Shown: positions 33,616 through 43,237, counted from the stretch's first letter. The stretch is DNA of 64,000 nucleotides from Sphingobium fluviale (GCF_004122115.1 NZ_SBKP01000002.1:62001-126000); one strand, 5' to 3'. Notes: generated by a model from the sequence alone, not told the origin. Numbers and translations: made by a program.

Positions 33616-36600
33616 ATGAACATCCTGACCGCCGTTGCCGGTAATCCGGCGGCGACACGCCCGCACGGCCGCTCTACCGCCGTCCTTGTTGCCGCCGAGC
33701 AGTTGCTGCCCTATTTTGAGCAAGGGCAAAAAATCGACGCGGTTTGCCTGCGTCGCGCCATGGAGGAAGCCTTCGGTGCGTCCGACGCATCGGGCGCCTG
33801 GACCTGGAAACTCGCCTACGAGGCCTGCGAAGTCGCGACGGTGCTGTTCCTGCGCAAGTATGGCACAGCCTTGTTCCGCAAGGCCGCAACGCCTGAAGCC
33901 CGGCTCTCGGCACTTACCAAAATCGTCGCCCTTCTCCCTACGCACACCCGGCGATCGGAGGAAAGCCAAGCGCTCCAGCAGTTCTCGACGCCGATCCCGC
34001 TCGGACTTGCAGCACTGACCGCAGCCGCCATCACCTCTGCTGATTACATCCTCGAACCATCGGCAGGCACCGGGCTCCTCGCGATCCTCGCCCAGATGGC
34101 CGGTGGATCATTGATCCTCAACGAACTGGCGGACACGCGCGCCGAGCTTCTGGCCAGCCTATTTCCGGCAACGCGCATCACGCGCTTCGATGCCGCGCAG
34201 ATCGACGACCACCTCGATGCCGGCGCAATCCCCTCGGTCGTGCTGATGAACCCGCCGTTTTCGGCCATGGCCCATGTCACCGGCCGCGTTCAGGAAGCAG
34301 GCTTTCGCCACATCGCGTCGGCTCTTGCCCGCCTCGCTCCCGGCGGCAGGCTGGTCGCCATCACCGGCGCCAACGTCGGGCCGGACATTCCCGACTGGAA
34401 GGGTGCCTTTGCCGGTTTACAGGCCCGCGCCCGCGTCGTGTTCACCTGCGCAATCGCAGGCTCGGTCTATGCTCGGCACGGCACGACCTTCCCGACCCGT
34501 CTGACCGTCATCGACAAGTTGCCGGCAGCCGACCCCCAAGTATTTCCGGCATCGCAGGGGATCGCACCCGATGTCGCCACGCTCCTCGAGTGGATTACAA
34601 CCAGCGTTCCGCCGCGGCCTTCCGTCACGCTGCCGGGGGAAACAGCATCTGCGGTCGCCACCATGCCCAGATCGGTGCGCGGCTATCTCGGTCGGTCCGC
34701 GCAGAAATCTCCACGCGGCAATGTCGCCGCCGATCCGAAGAGCGCCGAGCTAGTTTACGAGACCATCGACTGGGTGTCGCCCGAAGATACGCGAATGAGC
34801 GATGGCCTCTATGAAGGCTACGCGCTTCAATCGATCTGCATCCCCGGCTCGCAGCCCCACCCGACCAAGTTGGTGCAGTCCGCCGCGATGGCATCGGTCG
34901 CGCCCCCCAAACCGAGCTACCGTCCGCGCTTGCCGGTCAACATCCATACATTGCTTTCCGACGCGCAGCTAGAAACCGTGATCTATGCTGGCGAAGCACA
35001 TGGCGATTACCTTGCGGGCTCATGGACCGTCGATGAGACCTTTGACCTCGTGCAGGCAGCGCCAGAAGGTGCGCCGGCCACGGTCCGGTTTCGTCGGGGC
35101 TTAATGCTCGGCGATGGGACCGGCGCGGGCAAAGGGCGTCAATCGGCCGGGATCATTCTCGACAACTGGCTTCAGGGCCGCCGAAAAGCAGTATGGATCA
35201 GCAAGTCCGACAAGTTGATCGAGGATGCACAGCGCGATTGGTCGGCGCTGGGCATGGAACGCCTCCTCGTTACTCCTCTGTCCCGCTTCGCGCAGGGCAA
35301 GCCGATCGGCTTGTCGGAAGGCATCCTGTTTGCAACCTATGCCACGCTGCGCTCCGACGAACGCGGAGACAAGGTTTCGCGGGTCCGGCAAATCGTGGAT
35401 TGGCTAGGCGCCGATTTCGACGGCGTGATCATATTCGACGAGAGCCATGCCATGCAAAATGCCGGTGGCGGCAAAGGAGAACGCGGCGACGTCGCTCCTT
35501 CCCAGCAAGGGCGTGCAGGCCTGCGCCTTCAGCATGCGCTGCCCAATGCCCGTGTCGTCTATGTCTCGGCAACCGGTGCCACCAGCGTCCACAACCTGGC
35601 CTATGCCCAGCGCCTCGGCCTCTGGGGCGGCGAGGACTTCCCCTTCGCCACCCGCGCGGAATTCGTCGAAGCGATCGAGGACGGCGGCGTCGCGGCCATG
35701 GAGGTCCTGGCCCGCGATCTGCGGTCGCTTGGCCTCTACACCGCGCGTTCTCTGTCCTACGAGGGCGTCGAATACGAGATGGTCGAGCATCAGCTGACCG
35801 ACGATCAGCGCTGCATTTATGATGCCTATGCCAGTGCGTTCGCCATCATCCACAACCACCTGGATGCGGCGATGGAGGCGGCAAATATCACCGGAAGCGA
35901 CGGGACGCTCAACCGGCAGGCCAAGTCCGCCGCGCGCAGCGCCTTCGAGTCGGTCAAGCAGCGCTTCTTCGGCCACCTCCTGACGTCGATGAAGACGCCG
36001 ACCCTGATCCGCTCGATCGAGCGGGATCTGGAGGCCGGGCATTGCGCGGTGGTTCAGATCGTGTCGACCGGCGAGGCGCTGATGGAGCGTCGCCTTGCCG
36101 AAATCCCGACCGAGGAATGGGGTGACGTGCGCGTCGACATCACGCCGCGCGAATATGTTCTGTCCTATTTGCAGCACTCCTTCCCGGTGCAGCTCTACGA
36201 GCCCTATACCGACAGCGAGGGTAACCTGGCGTCACGTCCCGTCGTTCGGGATGGCCAACCGGTCGAATGCTGTGAGGCGGTGGCGCGCCGCGACGATCTC
36301 ATCGAACGCCTTGCGTCCTTGTCACCCGTTCCCGGCGCGCTCGACCAGATCGTTCAGCGGTTCGGCACGGAGATGGTCGCAGAAGTCACCGGCCGGTCGC
36401 GCCGGATTGTGCGCAAGGGTGAGCGCTTCGCGGTCGAAAACCGGGCGGCCAGCGCCAATCTGGCGGAGACGGCAGCCTTCATGGACGACCTCAAACGCAT
36501 CCTCGTCTTCTCCGACGCCGGGGGAACAGGGCGCAGTTATCATGCCGATCTGTCCGCTCGGAACCAGCGCCTGCGCGTTCACTATCTCCTCGAGCCGGGC

Positions 36601-37932
36601 TGGAAGGCCGATGCTGCAATCCAGGGTCTGGGGCGCACCAATCGAACCAACCAGGCGCAGCCACCGCTTTTCCGTCCGATCGCGACGGACGTGAAAGCCG
36701 AGAAGCGGTTCCTCAGCACGATCGCGCGCAGGCTCGACACGCTCGGTGCCATCACGCGCGGTCAACGTCAGACGGGCGGCCAGGGCCTGTTTCGGCCCGA
36801 AGACAATCTCGAAAGCCCCTATGCCCGTGCCGCGCTTCGCCAGCTCTATCTGCTCGTGGTTCGCGGCAAGATCGACGGGTGTTCACTCGAACGGTTCGAG
36901 AGCGCCACGGGTCTCAAGCTGACGGACACCAACGGGATCAAGGACGAATTGCCGCCGATCACAACCTTCCTCAACAGGCTTCTGGCCCTGACCATCGAGT
37001 TGCAGGGTATCCTTTTCACGGCATTCGAGCAGTTGCTCGACACCAAGGTTGCCGGCGCCATCGCCAGCGGCACCTATGATCTGGGCCTCGAAACCCTGAC
37101 CGCAGAGAGCTTCGTCGTCACGGATCGGGTAAGCATCTACACCCATCCGGCAACCGGCGCGCAAACGCGCCTGCTGACCATCACCCAGCGCGAGCGCAAT
37201 CGGCCCATGTCGCTTGGCGATGCGCTGACCTGGCTCGAAAATGACCATGGCCGATTGCTGGTCAACGGCAAGTCCGGTCGCGCGGCCGTGCAGGTTCCGG
37301 CGCCATCGTTGATGCTCGACGATGGTGAAATCGAGCGCCGCGTTCGCCTGATCCGCCCTATGGAATACCATCACGCCTCGCTCGCCGCGATGGCCGACAG
37401 CCACTGGGAGGAGGTCGACCGCGATGCTTTCGCCCAAGTCTGGCAGCGAGAACTGGCCGAGGTGCCAACCTATACGGACAGCACGATCCACATCGTAGCC
37501 GGCCTGCTCCTCCCGGTGTGGAAACGACTGCCCGACGAATCGACGCGGGTCTATCGGCTTCAGACCGATGAGGGCGAACGTATCATTGGCCGTCGCGTTT
37601 CATCGGCATGGGCGGCAAATGCAAGCACCGTCGGCGAACTCGACCTGACTGCCGATGCTGCCTACGCAGCCCTTCTTGATGGGCAGACGATCATCGATCT
37701 CGCCGAAGGTCTGCAATTGCGGCGGACCAGGGTCATGGGTGCGAACCGCCTCGAGTTGACCGGTTTTACCGAGGCGATGCGCGAGCGCCTGCGCGCATAC
37801 GGCCTGTTCACGGAGATCATCTCCTGGAAGCTCCGTTTCTTCGTCCCCATCGGCACCACCGGCGTCGCCATTCTCGCCCGCTTGCTCGATACCTATCCGG
37901 CCTCGCGCGTGTCCGAGCGGGAGGCAGCCTGA
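33616..37932 (+). CDS. methyltransferase / strawberry-notch helicase fusion
   Basis: A 1438-aa protein typical of proteobacterial ICEs. Residues ~110-330 form a SAM-dependent methyltransferase (ILEPSAGTGLLAIL near 145; catalytic-type NPPFS near 212). From ~480 a strawberry-notch type SF2 ATPase follows: the Walker A-like GDGTGAGKGRQ near 500, DESH box (IIFDESHAMQNA, ~608), SATGAT, and a helicase C-terminal part GGTGRSYHAD (~969) with QGLGRTNRTNQ (~1003). It may modify and unwind the incoming element to protect or process it. The role is inferred. ATG 33616 is used; an upstream frame to 33568 has no supporting site. It overlaps the Toprim gene (ATGA). Confidence 0.88.
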   Translation: MNILTAVAGNPAATRPHGRSTAVLVAAEQLLPYFEQGQKIDAVCLRRAMEEAFGASDASGAWTWKLAYEACEVATVLFLRKYGTALFRKAATPEARLSALTKIVALLPTHTRRSEESQALQQFSTPIPLGLAALTAAAITSADYILEPSAGTGLLAILAQMAGGSLILNELADTRAELLASLFPATRITRFDAAQIDDHLDAGAIPSVVLMNPPFSAMAHVTGRVQEAGFRHIASALARLAPGGRLVAITGANVGPDIPDWKGAFAGLQARARVVFTCAIAGSVYARHGTTFPTRLTVIDKLPAADPQVFPASQGIAPDVATLLEWITTSVPPRPSVTLPGETASAVATMPRSVRGYLGRSAQKSPRGNVAADPKSAELVYETIDWVSPEDTRMSDGLYEGYALQSICIPGSQPHPTKLVQSAAMASVAPPKPSYRPRLPVNIHTLLSDAQLETVIYAGEAHGDYLAGSWTVDETFDLVQAAPEGAPATVRFRRGLMLGDGTGAGKGRQSAGIILDNWLQGRRKAVWISKSDKLIEDAQRDWSALGMERLLVTPLSRFAQGKPIGLSEGILFATYATLRSDERGDKVSRVRQIVDWLGADFDGVIIFDESHAMQNAGGGKGERGDVAPSQQGRAGLRLQHALPNARVVYVSATGATSVHNLAYAQRLGLWGGEDFPFATRAEFVEAIEDGGVAAMEVLARDLRSLGLYTARSLSYEGVEYEMVEHQLTDDQRCIYDAYASAFAIIHNHLDAAMEAANITGSDGTLNRQAKSAARSAFESVKQRFFGHLLTSMKTPTLIRSIERDLEAGHCAVVQIVSTGEALMERRLAEIPTEEWGDVRVDITPREYVLSYLQHSFPVQLYEPYTDSEGNLASRPVVRDGQPVECCEAVARRDDLIERLASLSPVPGALDQIVQRFGTEMVAEVTGRSRRIVRKGERFAVENRAASANLAETAAFMDDLKRILVFSDAGGTGRSYHADLSARNQRLRVHYLLEPGWKADAAIQGLGRTNRTNQAQPPLFRPIATDVKAEKRFLSTIARRLDTLGAITRGQRQTGGQGLFRPEDNLESPYARAALRQLYLLVVRGKIDGCSLERFESATGLKLTDTNGIKDELPPITTFLNRLLALTIELQGILFTAFEQLLDTKVAGAIASGTYDLGLETLTAESFVVTDRVSIYTHPATGAQTRLLTITQRERNRPMSLGDALTWLENDHGRLLVNGKSGRAAVQVPAPSLMLDDGEIERRVRLIRPMEYHHASLAAMADSHWEEVDRDAFAQVWQRELAEVPTYTDSTIHIVAGLLLPVWKRLPDESTRVYRLQTDEGERIIGRRVSSAWAANASTVGELDLTADAAYAALLDGQTIIDLAEGLQLRRTRVMGANRLELTGFTEAMRERLRAYGLFTEIISWKLRFFVPIGTTGVAILARLLDTYPASRVSEREAA

Positions 37933-38966
37933 TGGCGCGGATGGATGCAGGCGACCTTGCTCATTGTCTCGGCCGCCAGGCCGAGGCGGTGTGCCGCCGT
38001 TACCTCAATACCGGCCGTAAGCACGGCAACTACTGGCTGGTTGGCGATGCGAACAACACACCGGGACGCTCCCTTTTCGTCCGGCTCCATGACTCTGCCA
38101 AAGGCCCTGCGGGGAAGTGGCAGGATGCCGCGACCGGCGAGCACGGTGATTTGCTCGACCTGATTCGGCTGGCGCGGGACCTCACCGAATTTGTCGATGT
38201 TGTCCAGGAAGCACGCGCCTTTCTTAGCGTGCCACATCCTGAACCCGCGCCGTTGCGGCACAAGTTGCCGCGTGTCTCATCAGGTTCGGTTGAGGCTGCA
38301 AAGCGGCTCTTTGCCATATCGCAGCCGATCGGCAGTTCAGTAGCCGGCACCTACTTGCGACGTCGCGGCATTGCATATCTCCCGGGACCAGCAAGCCTGC
38401 GTTTCCATCCCCGATGTTACTATCGGCCAGAGACCGATGAGATGACCCAGACCTGGCCAGCGATGATCGCCGCCGTCACAGATCTCGATGGCCAGATCAC
38501 CGGGGTTCATCGAACCTGGCTTGCACCCGATGGAAAGGACAAGGCGCCCATCGACACGCCGCGCAAGGCAATGGGAGAGCTGCTTGGCCACGCGGTTCGC
38601 TTTGGCGTACCCGGCGACGTCATGGCCGCCGGTGAAGGCATCGAAAGCGTGCTATCGGTTCGCGAAGCCGCACGTGACATGGCCATGGCGGCAGCCCTCT
38701 CAGCACCGCACCTTGCTGCCATCGCGTTCCCTGATGCATTGCGCCGCCTCTACATCATCCGCGACAATGACCCGGCCGGAGACTGGGCGCGTGATAGCCT
38801 GGTCGAACGAGCCAATGCGGTTGGGATCGAGACGATCGTGCTGTCGCCGGCACTCGGGGATTTCAACGAGGATCTGTGCACGCACGGCCTCGACACGCTG
38901 CGGGCACGCATCCGGGACCAATTCGCCCCGCAGGATGTTGCGCGTTTCCTGAGTTCCGCTGCTTGA
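37932..38966 (+). CDS. Toprim-domain protein (primase-like)
   Basis: A 344-aa protein with a C-terminal Toprim domain: the Glu motif AAGEGIESVLSV (Glu near 234) and the DxD motif IIRDNDPAG (~277). The N-terminal half is like the DUF7146-type core of mobile-element primases (YWLVGDANNTPGRSLFVRL, KWQDAATGEHGDLLDLIRL). No zinc-finger cysteines are visible, so it is not a complete DnaG primase. The start overlaps the strawberry-notch stop by one base (ATGA), so they work as a pair. Together they could prime and process single-stranded DNA after transfer. Confidence 0.82.
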   Translation: MARMDAGDLAHCLGRQAEAVCRRYLNTGRKHGNYWLVGDANNTPGRSLFVRLHDSAKGPAGKWQDAATGEHGDLLDLIRLARDLTEFVDVVQEARAFLSVPHPEPAPLRHKLPRVSSGSVEAAKRLFAISQPIGSSVAGTYLRRRGIAYLPGPASLRFHPRCYYRPETDEMTQTWPAMIAAVTDLDGQITGVHRTWLAPDGKDKAPIDTPRKAMGELLGHAVRFGVPGDVMAAGEGIESVLSVREAARDMAMAAALSAPHLAAIAFPDALRRLYIIRDNDPAGDWARDSLVERANAVGIETIVLSPALGDFNEDLCTHGLDTLRARIRDQFAPQDVARFLSSAA

Positions 38967-39272
38967 CCCACGGCACGGCAGGCTTGTGCGGTCCGATGCA
39001 GGCGTAGCCATCCGGGATAGGTCTTACCATCGACAGAGGTCGCGCCCGGCCTTCGAGAGGGCGATAGACCCACAAGCGTTCTGGTCCGGCAATGGCGGCG
39101 GCCAGCTATTTTCCGGCGGCGCGGGGGCCGCGCCTTTCCATCGCGAAACAAAATAGCAGGCCTTTGCCATCCTCCGCGTTCGCTCCGGCCCTTACGGGTG
39201 CAGAACCAGCCCGTTCGTGGGCTTCATCGCCATGAAGGCCGCGAGGGCGCGGTCCAATCGATGGAGCATCAG
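38967..39272. other. gene-free leader with hairpin upstream of the SLOG gene
   Basis: About 300 bases with no supportable gene. GGCGCGG-GGG-CCGCGCC followed by TTT (39118-39137) is a 7-bp hairpin that could be the terminator of the Toprim transcript. The promoter of the next gene would lie in the remaining ~135 bases, and ggag stands 7 bases before ATG 39273. Confidence 0.5.
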
Positions 39273-40199
39273 ATGGACGAGCACGACTACTTTGAACCGC
39301 ATCACAACTCTTCCCCAACCGACCATGTTTTGCAGGAACTCCAGCTCTACGGCTACCGCCCCTTCGAGGATGAACCCGATCCCCGCCCGCTGCCCGAAGG
39401 CAATCGTGTGGCCGGTGCCGTCGCCGACATCTTCGACGCCCTGATTTCCAGCCTAGAAGACACACGCCTCGAGCCCGACCTCGACGACCTTCTATGGTCG
39501 ACCGTCAACCTCTTTCACCGCGCCTGCCAACGGATCGAACGCGAACTCGACGACAATGAGGTGGGCCAACGCCGTCTCCAGAGCGAGCAGGACGGCAGCG
39601 AGGTGAAGTCGGTCGAACTGGAACGCCTGACCGCTCAGGGACAGAGTCTCCTCGAACGGCGCGATGCCTTCGAATTGATGCGCGACCAGGCCGCCGAACA
39701 TTTCGAGCGGCAAACCCGATCAAGCTGGAAACCGCACTCGGGCTCCATGGTCAACCATCGTCACCTGACCTCCGCCATGATCGACAGCCGGGATTTCCTC
39801 AATGCCAAGCGGCGCGCCGAAAGCGAAGTCCTTCTCCCCGCCGGGCCAAAGATCGCATTTTCCGGAGGCGAGAGTACGGACCATCATCTGATCTGGGCCA
39901 AGCTCGACCAGATCCGGACCAAGCATCCCGACATGGTGCTGATGCACGGCGGCACTCCCAAAGGCGCCGAGAAGATTGCTTCGCGCTGGGCTGATACCCG
40001 CAAGGTGCCGCAGGTTGCGTTCAAGCCGGACTGGACCAGGCATGCGAAGGCCGCACCGTTCAAGCGCAACGATCAAATGCTCGCCGTCATGCCGATCGGT
40101 GTCATCATCTTTCCTGGCACGGGCATTCAGGACAATCTCGCTGACAAGGCCCGCAAGCTCGGAATTCCGGTCTACCGGTTCGGCTCGGGCGGCGCGTAA
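39273..40199 (+). CDS. DUF2493-type SLOG-domain protein
   Basis: A 308-aa protein. The first ~190 residues are helical, with a coiled coil (FHRACQRIERELDDNEVGQRRL, then LERLTAQGQSLLERRD). The C-terminal ~115 residues are a Rossmann-like SLOG domain of the DUF2493/YspA kind: KIAFSGGESTDHHLIWAKLDQI, MVLMHGGTPKGAEKIASRWA, MPIGVIIFPGTGIQDNLADKARKLGIPVYRF. Such domains bind nucleotides or nucleotide-derived signals; a role as sensor or processor of NAD derivatives is possible but not shown. ATG 39273 is used; ATG 39261 is 4 codons earlier and possible. Confidence 0.8.
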   Translation: MDEHDYFEPHHNSSPTDHVLQELQLYGYRPFEDEPDPRPLPEGNRVAGAVADIFDALISSLEDTRLEPDLDDLLWSTVNLFHRACQRIERELDDNEVGQRRLQSEQDGSEVKSVELERLTAQGQSLLERRDAFELMRDQAAEHFERQTRSSWKPHSGSMVNHRHLTSAMIDSRDFLNAKRRAESEVLLPAGPKIAFSGGESTDHHLIWAKLDQIRTKHPDMVLMHGGTPKGAEKIASRWADTRKVPQVAFKPDWTRHAKAAPFKRNDQMLAVMPIGVIIFPGTGIQDNLADKARKLGIPVYRFGSGGA

Positions 40200-40214
40200 G
40201 CGCCGCCGACGATA

Positions 40215-40832
40215 CTACCCCTTTCGAGGTTTTGGCTGGTGCAAGCGTCGCTTCACATTAGGTTTCAGCGCATAGCCGACGTCCTTGTCGACGATCGCAA
40301 GGTCGAACCAATCAGGATCGAAATGCCCACCGCACCACTGCTTGGTTTCGCGATGCTCCGGGTCACCGGGGTCGGCCATGATTTCAAGAAACCGTTCATA
40401 GCCGGGAATGCCGCCAACATCTTCCGGCGGGCGAGCACGCGCGCCGTCCACGCATCGGGCTTTTTTCGGTGCAGCATCGAGGGAAAGCCACTGTTCCAAT
40501 TCGACAGTGTGCGACCAACTGTCGCCAAAATCATAGAGGTATTTGAAGCTGGCTCCTGCTCGCGTAAAGTCCCGCAAATGAACGTCGGCCTGCTCAAAAA
40601 CCTGCGGGTCGTCTTCGCAGGACCCTTCGTAGGCAGCGGCAGCATCGCCGAAACGCAGGCCACCGATCTGGAACTCGTGCAGATGGTAATTCCACCAGTT
40701 GAACGCGGCCTGGATCGTCAGGTGGAGTTGTTCGAGGTTCCAGTGAATCGGGACGATCATACGCCTCCAGACCGGAGGCTCAATGTCGTCGATCGAAACA
40801 CGAATCTGAATGGCATTGAAGGGTTTGAACAT
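40215..40832 (-). CDS. pRiA4b ORF-3-like protein
   Basis: A 205-aa protein of the plasmid pRiA4b ORF-3 family, common on mobile elements and of unknown function. The family start is visible (FNAIQIRVSIDDIEPPVWRR, then LEQLHLTIQAAFNWWNYHLHEF), followed by FKYLYDFGDSWSHTVEL and a CxxH-like end (TKQWCGGHFDPDWFDL). ATG 40832 places the start a few residues before the domain; the frame is open to 40985, and a start there would add 51 residues with weak character. It is transcribed against its neighbours. The ~300-base spacer 40833-41136 holds its promoter and nothing else I can support. Confidence 0.8.
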   Translation of the reverse strand: MFKPFNAIQIRVSIDDIEPPVWRRMIVPIHWNLEQLHLTIQAAFNWWNYHLHEFQIGGLRFGDAAAAYEGSCEDDPQVFEQADVHLRDFTRAGASFKYLYDFGDSWSHTVELEQWLSLDAAPKKARCVDGARARPPEDVGGIPGYERFLEIMADPGDPEHRETKQWCGGHFDPDWFDLAIVDKDVGYALKPNVKRRLHQPKPRKG

Positions 40833-41136
40833 ACTGGCAACAAGCCTTCGCAGGTGGGCGACGTCAAGCCTTGTCACAGATGCGAGGTGCGCAATTTCCA
40901 CTTGCACTTTGAGTCTCAGCCAATGCGCCCAATTCGGCAACTGCGCAGCCCCCACTTCAAATGCGCTGATCCTTGGCCCTGCCAAGAGCCTGACGCCATC
41001 AACCCGTAAAGGGTCGGACTACGCAAAGCGTGCCGCCGCACTGACTGCGCCAGCGCGGTGATTGCAGCCCTTGCCCGGTCACTTCGGGCGCCTGTCAGCG
41101 GGGGATGAGCCTCCGCTTCGAACAGGAGCAGGTCCG

Positions 41137-41301
41137 ATGTCCCTCAACGACGCGCAAGCTTTCGCCTTCAGCCTCGCCGCCACCCTGATGGTCGCCATCG
41201 TCATTTTCCGCGCCGGTGACGGCAGCCTGTCGGTCGTACCGGCCACCGAATTCGATCACGATGCCGAAGTCATCGCAGAAATCGATCCCTTCGCGGTCTG
41301 A
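41137..41301 (+). CDS. small single-helix membrane protein
   Basis: A 54-aa protein: MSLNDAQAFAFSLAATLMVAIVIFRAGDG, one membrane helix, followed by an acidic tail (EFDHDAEVIAEIDPF). The start has aggagcaggt 7 bases upstream, which supports it. No family is known to me. Small one-helix proteins in conjugative elements can be exclusion or regulatory peptides; here the function is open. Confidence 0.55.
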   Translation: MSLNDAQAFAFSLAATLMVAIVIFRAGDGSLSVVPATEFDHDAEVIAEIDPFAV

Positions 41302-41442
41302 CCGCATCCAACCGCTCACGCGGAGCGGGAACTGTAACGGTTTCCGCTCCCTATCGGGACTGACTTCCGCTATAGTGCAAAACGCGCCGCGGTGGTGGTG
41401 GAGGCGCGACCGTTAGACCAATTCTCACGGGAGACCACCGCC

Positions 41443-41883
41443 ATGATTATTCTTGGCATTTTGCTGTCCATAGCGGCGATCGGCTTCTTCTGCTGGTTGC
41501 TATTCACGCTTGCGGTGTTCGCGCTGCCCCTTTTTGTCGGCATGAGCGCTGGCGCATGGGCCTACCAATCGGGCGCCGGCCTGCTTGGTGCGATACTCGC
41601 CGGCTTGTTTGCGGCAGGCCTGACGCTCGGTGTAGGGCAGATTGGGCTGATGTTGGCGCGAACGACCTGGGCAAGGCTGCTGATCGCATTCGTCTTCGTC
41701 GCACCTGCCATCCTGGCCGGCTATCACGCCACCCATGGCATCGTGAAGCACACCATGCCCTCCGAAACCTGGCAGCAGCTGTTCTCGGTGATCGGCGCGA
41801 TCGCCGTGGGTTGCGCGGCATTCGTTCGGGTAGCAAGCATGGCAGGCACCAGGCCGTCGTCGGGGCATTTGACGAGCGCCTGA
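41443..41883 (+). CDS. uncharacterised membrane protein
   Basis: A 146-aa protein with about four hydrophobic helices: MIILGILLSIAAIGFFCWLL plus TLAVFALPLFVGMSAGAWAY, LLGAILAGLFAAGLTLGVGQ, LLIAFVFVAPAILAGYHATH, and FSVIGAIAVGCAAFVRVA. Charged loops are short. Similar proteins are found in ICE maintenance regions without known role. ATG 41443 follows gggagaccaccgcc, so it has an acceptable ribosome site. No neighbour overlaps; it may be monocistronic. Confidence 0.65.
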   Translation: MIILGILLSIAAIGFFCWLLFTLAVFALPLFVGMSAGAWAYQSGAGLLGAILAGLFAAGLTLGVGQIGLMLARTTWARLLIAFVFVAPAILAGYHATHGIVKHTMPSETWQQLFSVIGAIAVGCAAFVRVASMAGTRPSSGHLTSA

Positions 41884-42459
41884 AGCGCCCCAGCAACTCA
41901 CTGGGCGACCGACGAGGCAAAGTTATTGCCGTCCTGCTGGACGAGAGCGGCATATTCGGCTGCACAGTCGCATCAAGCTGGACCCTGTATGGTCTGCGGC
42001 ACTGTCCGAACACTCGAAGGGTTGCCCGATTGAGGCGGCATGCGACGAAACGTGGCCCGGGCCGCTGCCTGTGAAGCGTGCTGCGTTCTATTGCCCACAT
42101 ACATGTCTGGCGCGGGAGCAATCATCGCGTTGTTCCGCCGTGCCGGTCTGAAGCTGAAGGGGTCTCGCTAGGCATGTCCCGTATCTGATCGCTCGCGCCC
42201 GCTCCAAACGGCCTCTGTCATGGGCTGATCTGGCCGAAGATCGGCTGCGCCTCGACCGCCTATGCCGCAACAGCGTTCCGCCAACTTTCTTCCCCTGCCG
42301 GCCCAGGCCGTCATTCCTCGCGAGACAAGAAAGCTGGCTTCACGCCGTCCTGCGCTTCGCTGCGGCAGCGAGCTGTGCGGCGTCAGTCGTCTCCGGCCTC
42401 TCGATCGCCATCGAGGCCGCAATGGTGCGGGTTCGAAGACGAACGAACGGAGATTTCTC
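41884..42459. other. gene-poor spacer before DUF736
   Basis: About 575 bases without a supportable gene. A 22-codon frame (42104-42172, MSGAGAIIALFRRAGLKLK) is the only plus-strand one with a little character and has no clear ribosome site. A GGCCTC...GAGGCC hairpin with a 2-base bulge lies ~50-75 bases before the DUF736 start. The stretch may be remnant DNA. Confidence 0.4.
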
Positions 42460-42786
42460 ATGGCTACCATCGGCACCTTCAAGAAGACCGGCTCGAACGA
42501 GTTCACCGGCGACATCATCACCCTCAGCGTCCAGGCCAAGGGCGTGCGCATTATCCCCGACCTGCGCGCCACCGGCGAAAACGCCCCCAGCCACCGGGTC
42601 GTGGTCGGCCGCGCGGAAATCGGCGCAGCCTGGTCCAAGCGCTCGGGTGAGGGCCGCGACTATCTGGGCCTCAAGCTCGATGATCCGAGCTTCAACGCCC
42701 CGATCTACGCCAACCTCTTCGACGACGAAGACGGCGAAGGTTACTCGCTCATCTGGTCTCGCCCCAACGGTCGCCGGGGCGACTGA
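42460..42786 (+). CDS. DUF736 family protein (copy 1)
   Basis: A 108-aa cytoplasmic protein: MATIGTFKKTGSNEFTGDI, LSVQAKGVRI, EIGAAWSKRSGEGRDYLGLKLDDPSFNAPIYANLF. These are the DUF736 hallmarks (IGTF start, GAAW, LGLKLDDPSF, ANLF). The family is a constant companion of alphaproteobacterial ICEs and plasmids; function unknown. It has an immediately following, very clear terminator, so it is expressed from its own short transcript. A diverged second copy lies at 47193. Confidence 0.85.
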   Translation: MATIGTFKKTGSNEFTGDIITLSVQAKGVRIIPDLRATGENAPSHRVVVGRAEIGAAWSKRSGEGRDYLGLKLDDPSFNAPIYANLFDDEDGEGYSLIWSRPNGRRGD

Positions 42787-42797
42787 GGTCCCCGTCA

Positions 42798-42826
42798 GGC
42801 CCCGACCAGAACGGTCGGGGCCTTTT
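42798..42826 (+). terminator. intrinsic terminator after DUF736
   Basis: GGCCCCGACC and GGTCGGGGCC form a perfect 10-bp stem around AGAAC, followed directly by TTTT. It starts 11 bases after the DUF736 stop. Confidence 0.85.
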
Positions 42827-42923
42827 GGCATTCGGGCGGCCGAATCAGGTCCGCCAACCGCTCAAATAGTTCGCGGTTCAAGAGGTCGATCGACGCAGGA
42901 TAGAGGTGGTATTTGCAGCAAGG

Positions 42924-42940
42924 ACGACTAATATAGTCGT
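42924..42940. promoter_or_regulatory. palindromic operator candidate upstream of the XRE regulator
   Basis: ACGACTA-ATA-TAGTCGT is a perfect 7-bp inverted repeat, 42 bases before the start of the helix-turn-helix gene at 42983. Size and position fit an autoregulatory operator of a small XRE-type regulator. Confidence 0.6.
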
Positions 42941-42982
42941 AGTTCTGGCGCGTTCATCCGCGGCGGTGGGAGGCGATCATGC

Positions 42983-43237
42983 ATGATCACCGCTCGCCAA
43001 TCGCGGGCCGCACGCGCGTTGCTGGGATGGACACAGGAGACGCTCGCTGACAAGGCCCAGGTCTCTCTGACCGCGCTCAAACGCCTCGAATCCGAAAGCG
43101 GGCTCGAGGTGTATGAAACCACGCGCGATCAGGTTCGCAGGGCGCTTGAATCCGCTGGTGTCGTTCTCCTGTCCACGGAGAAGGGCGAAGGTGTTCTGCG
43201 GCTCCATCATCCAGGGGATCGAACAGCCCGGCCTTGA
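42983..43237 (+). CDS. XRE-type helix-turn-helix regulator
   Basis: An 84-aa DNA-binding protein. Residues ~6-60 are a five-helix XRE domain (RQSRAARALLGWTQETLADKAQVSLTALKRLES), with the recognition helix around VSLTALKRLE. Then comes RDQVRRALESAGVVLLSTEKGEGVLR, the short strand end common in ICE regulators of this type. The inverted repeat at 42924-42940 is likely its binding site. It may control the DUF2285/AlpA-like/repA genes that follow. Confidence 0.85.
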   Translation: MITARQSRAARALLGWTQETLADKAQVSLTALKRLESESGLEVYETTRDQVRRALESAGVVLLSTEKGEGVLRLHHPGDRTARP

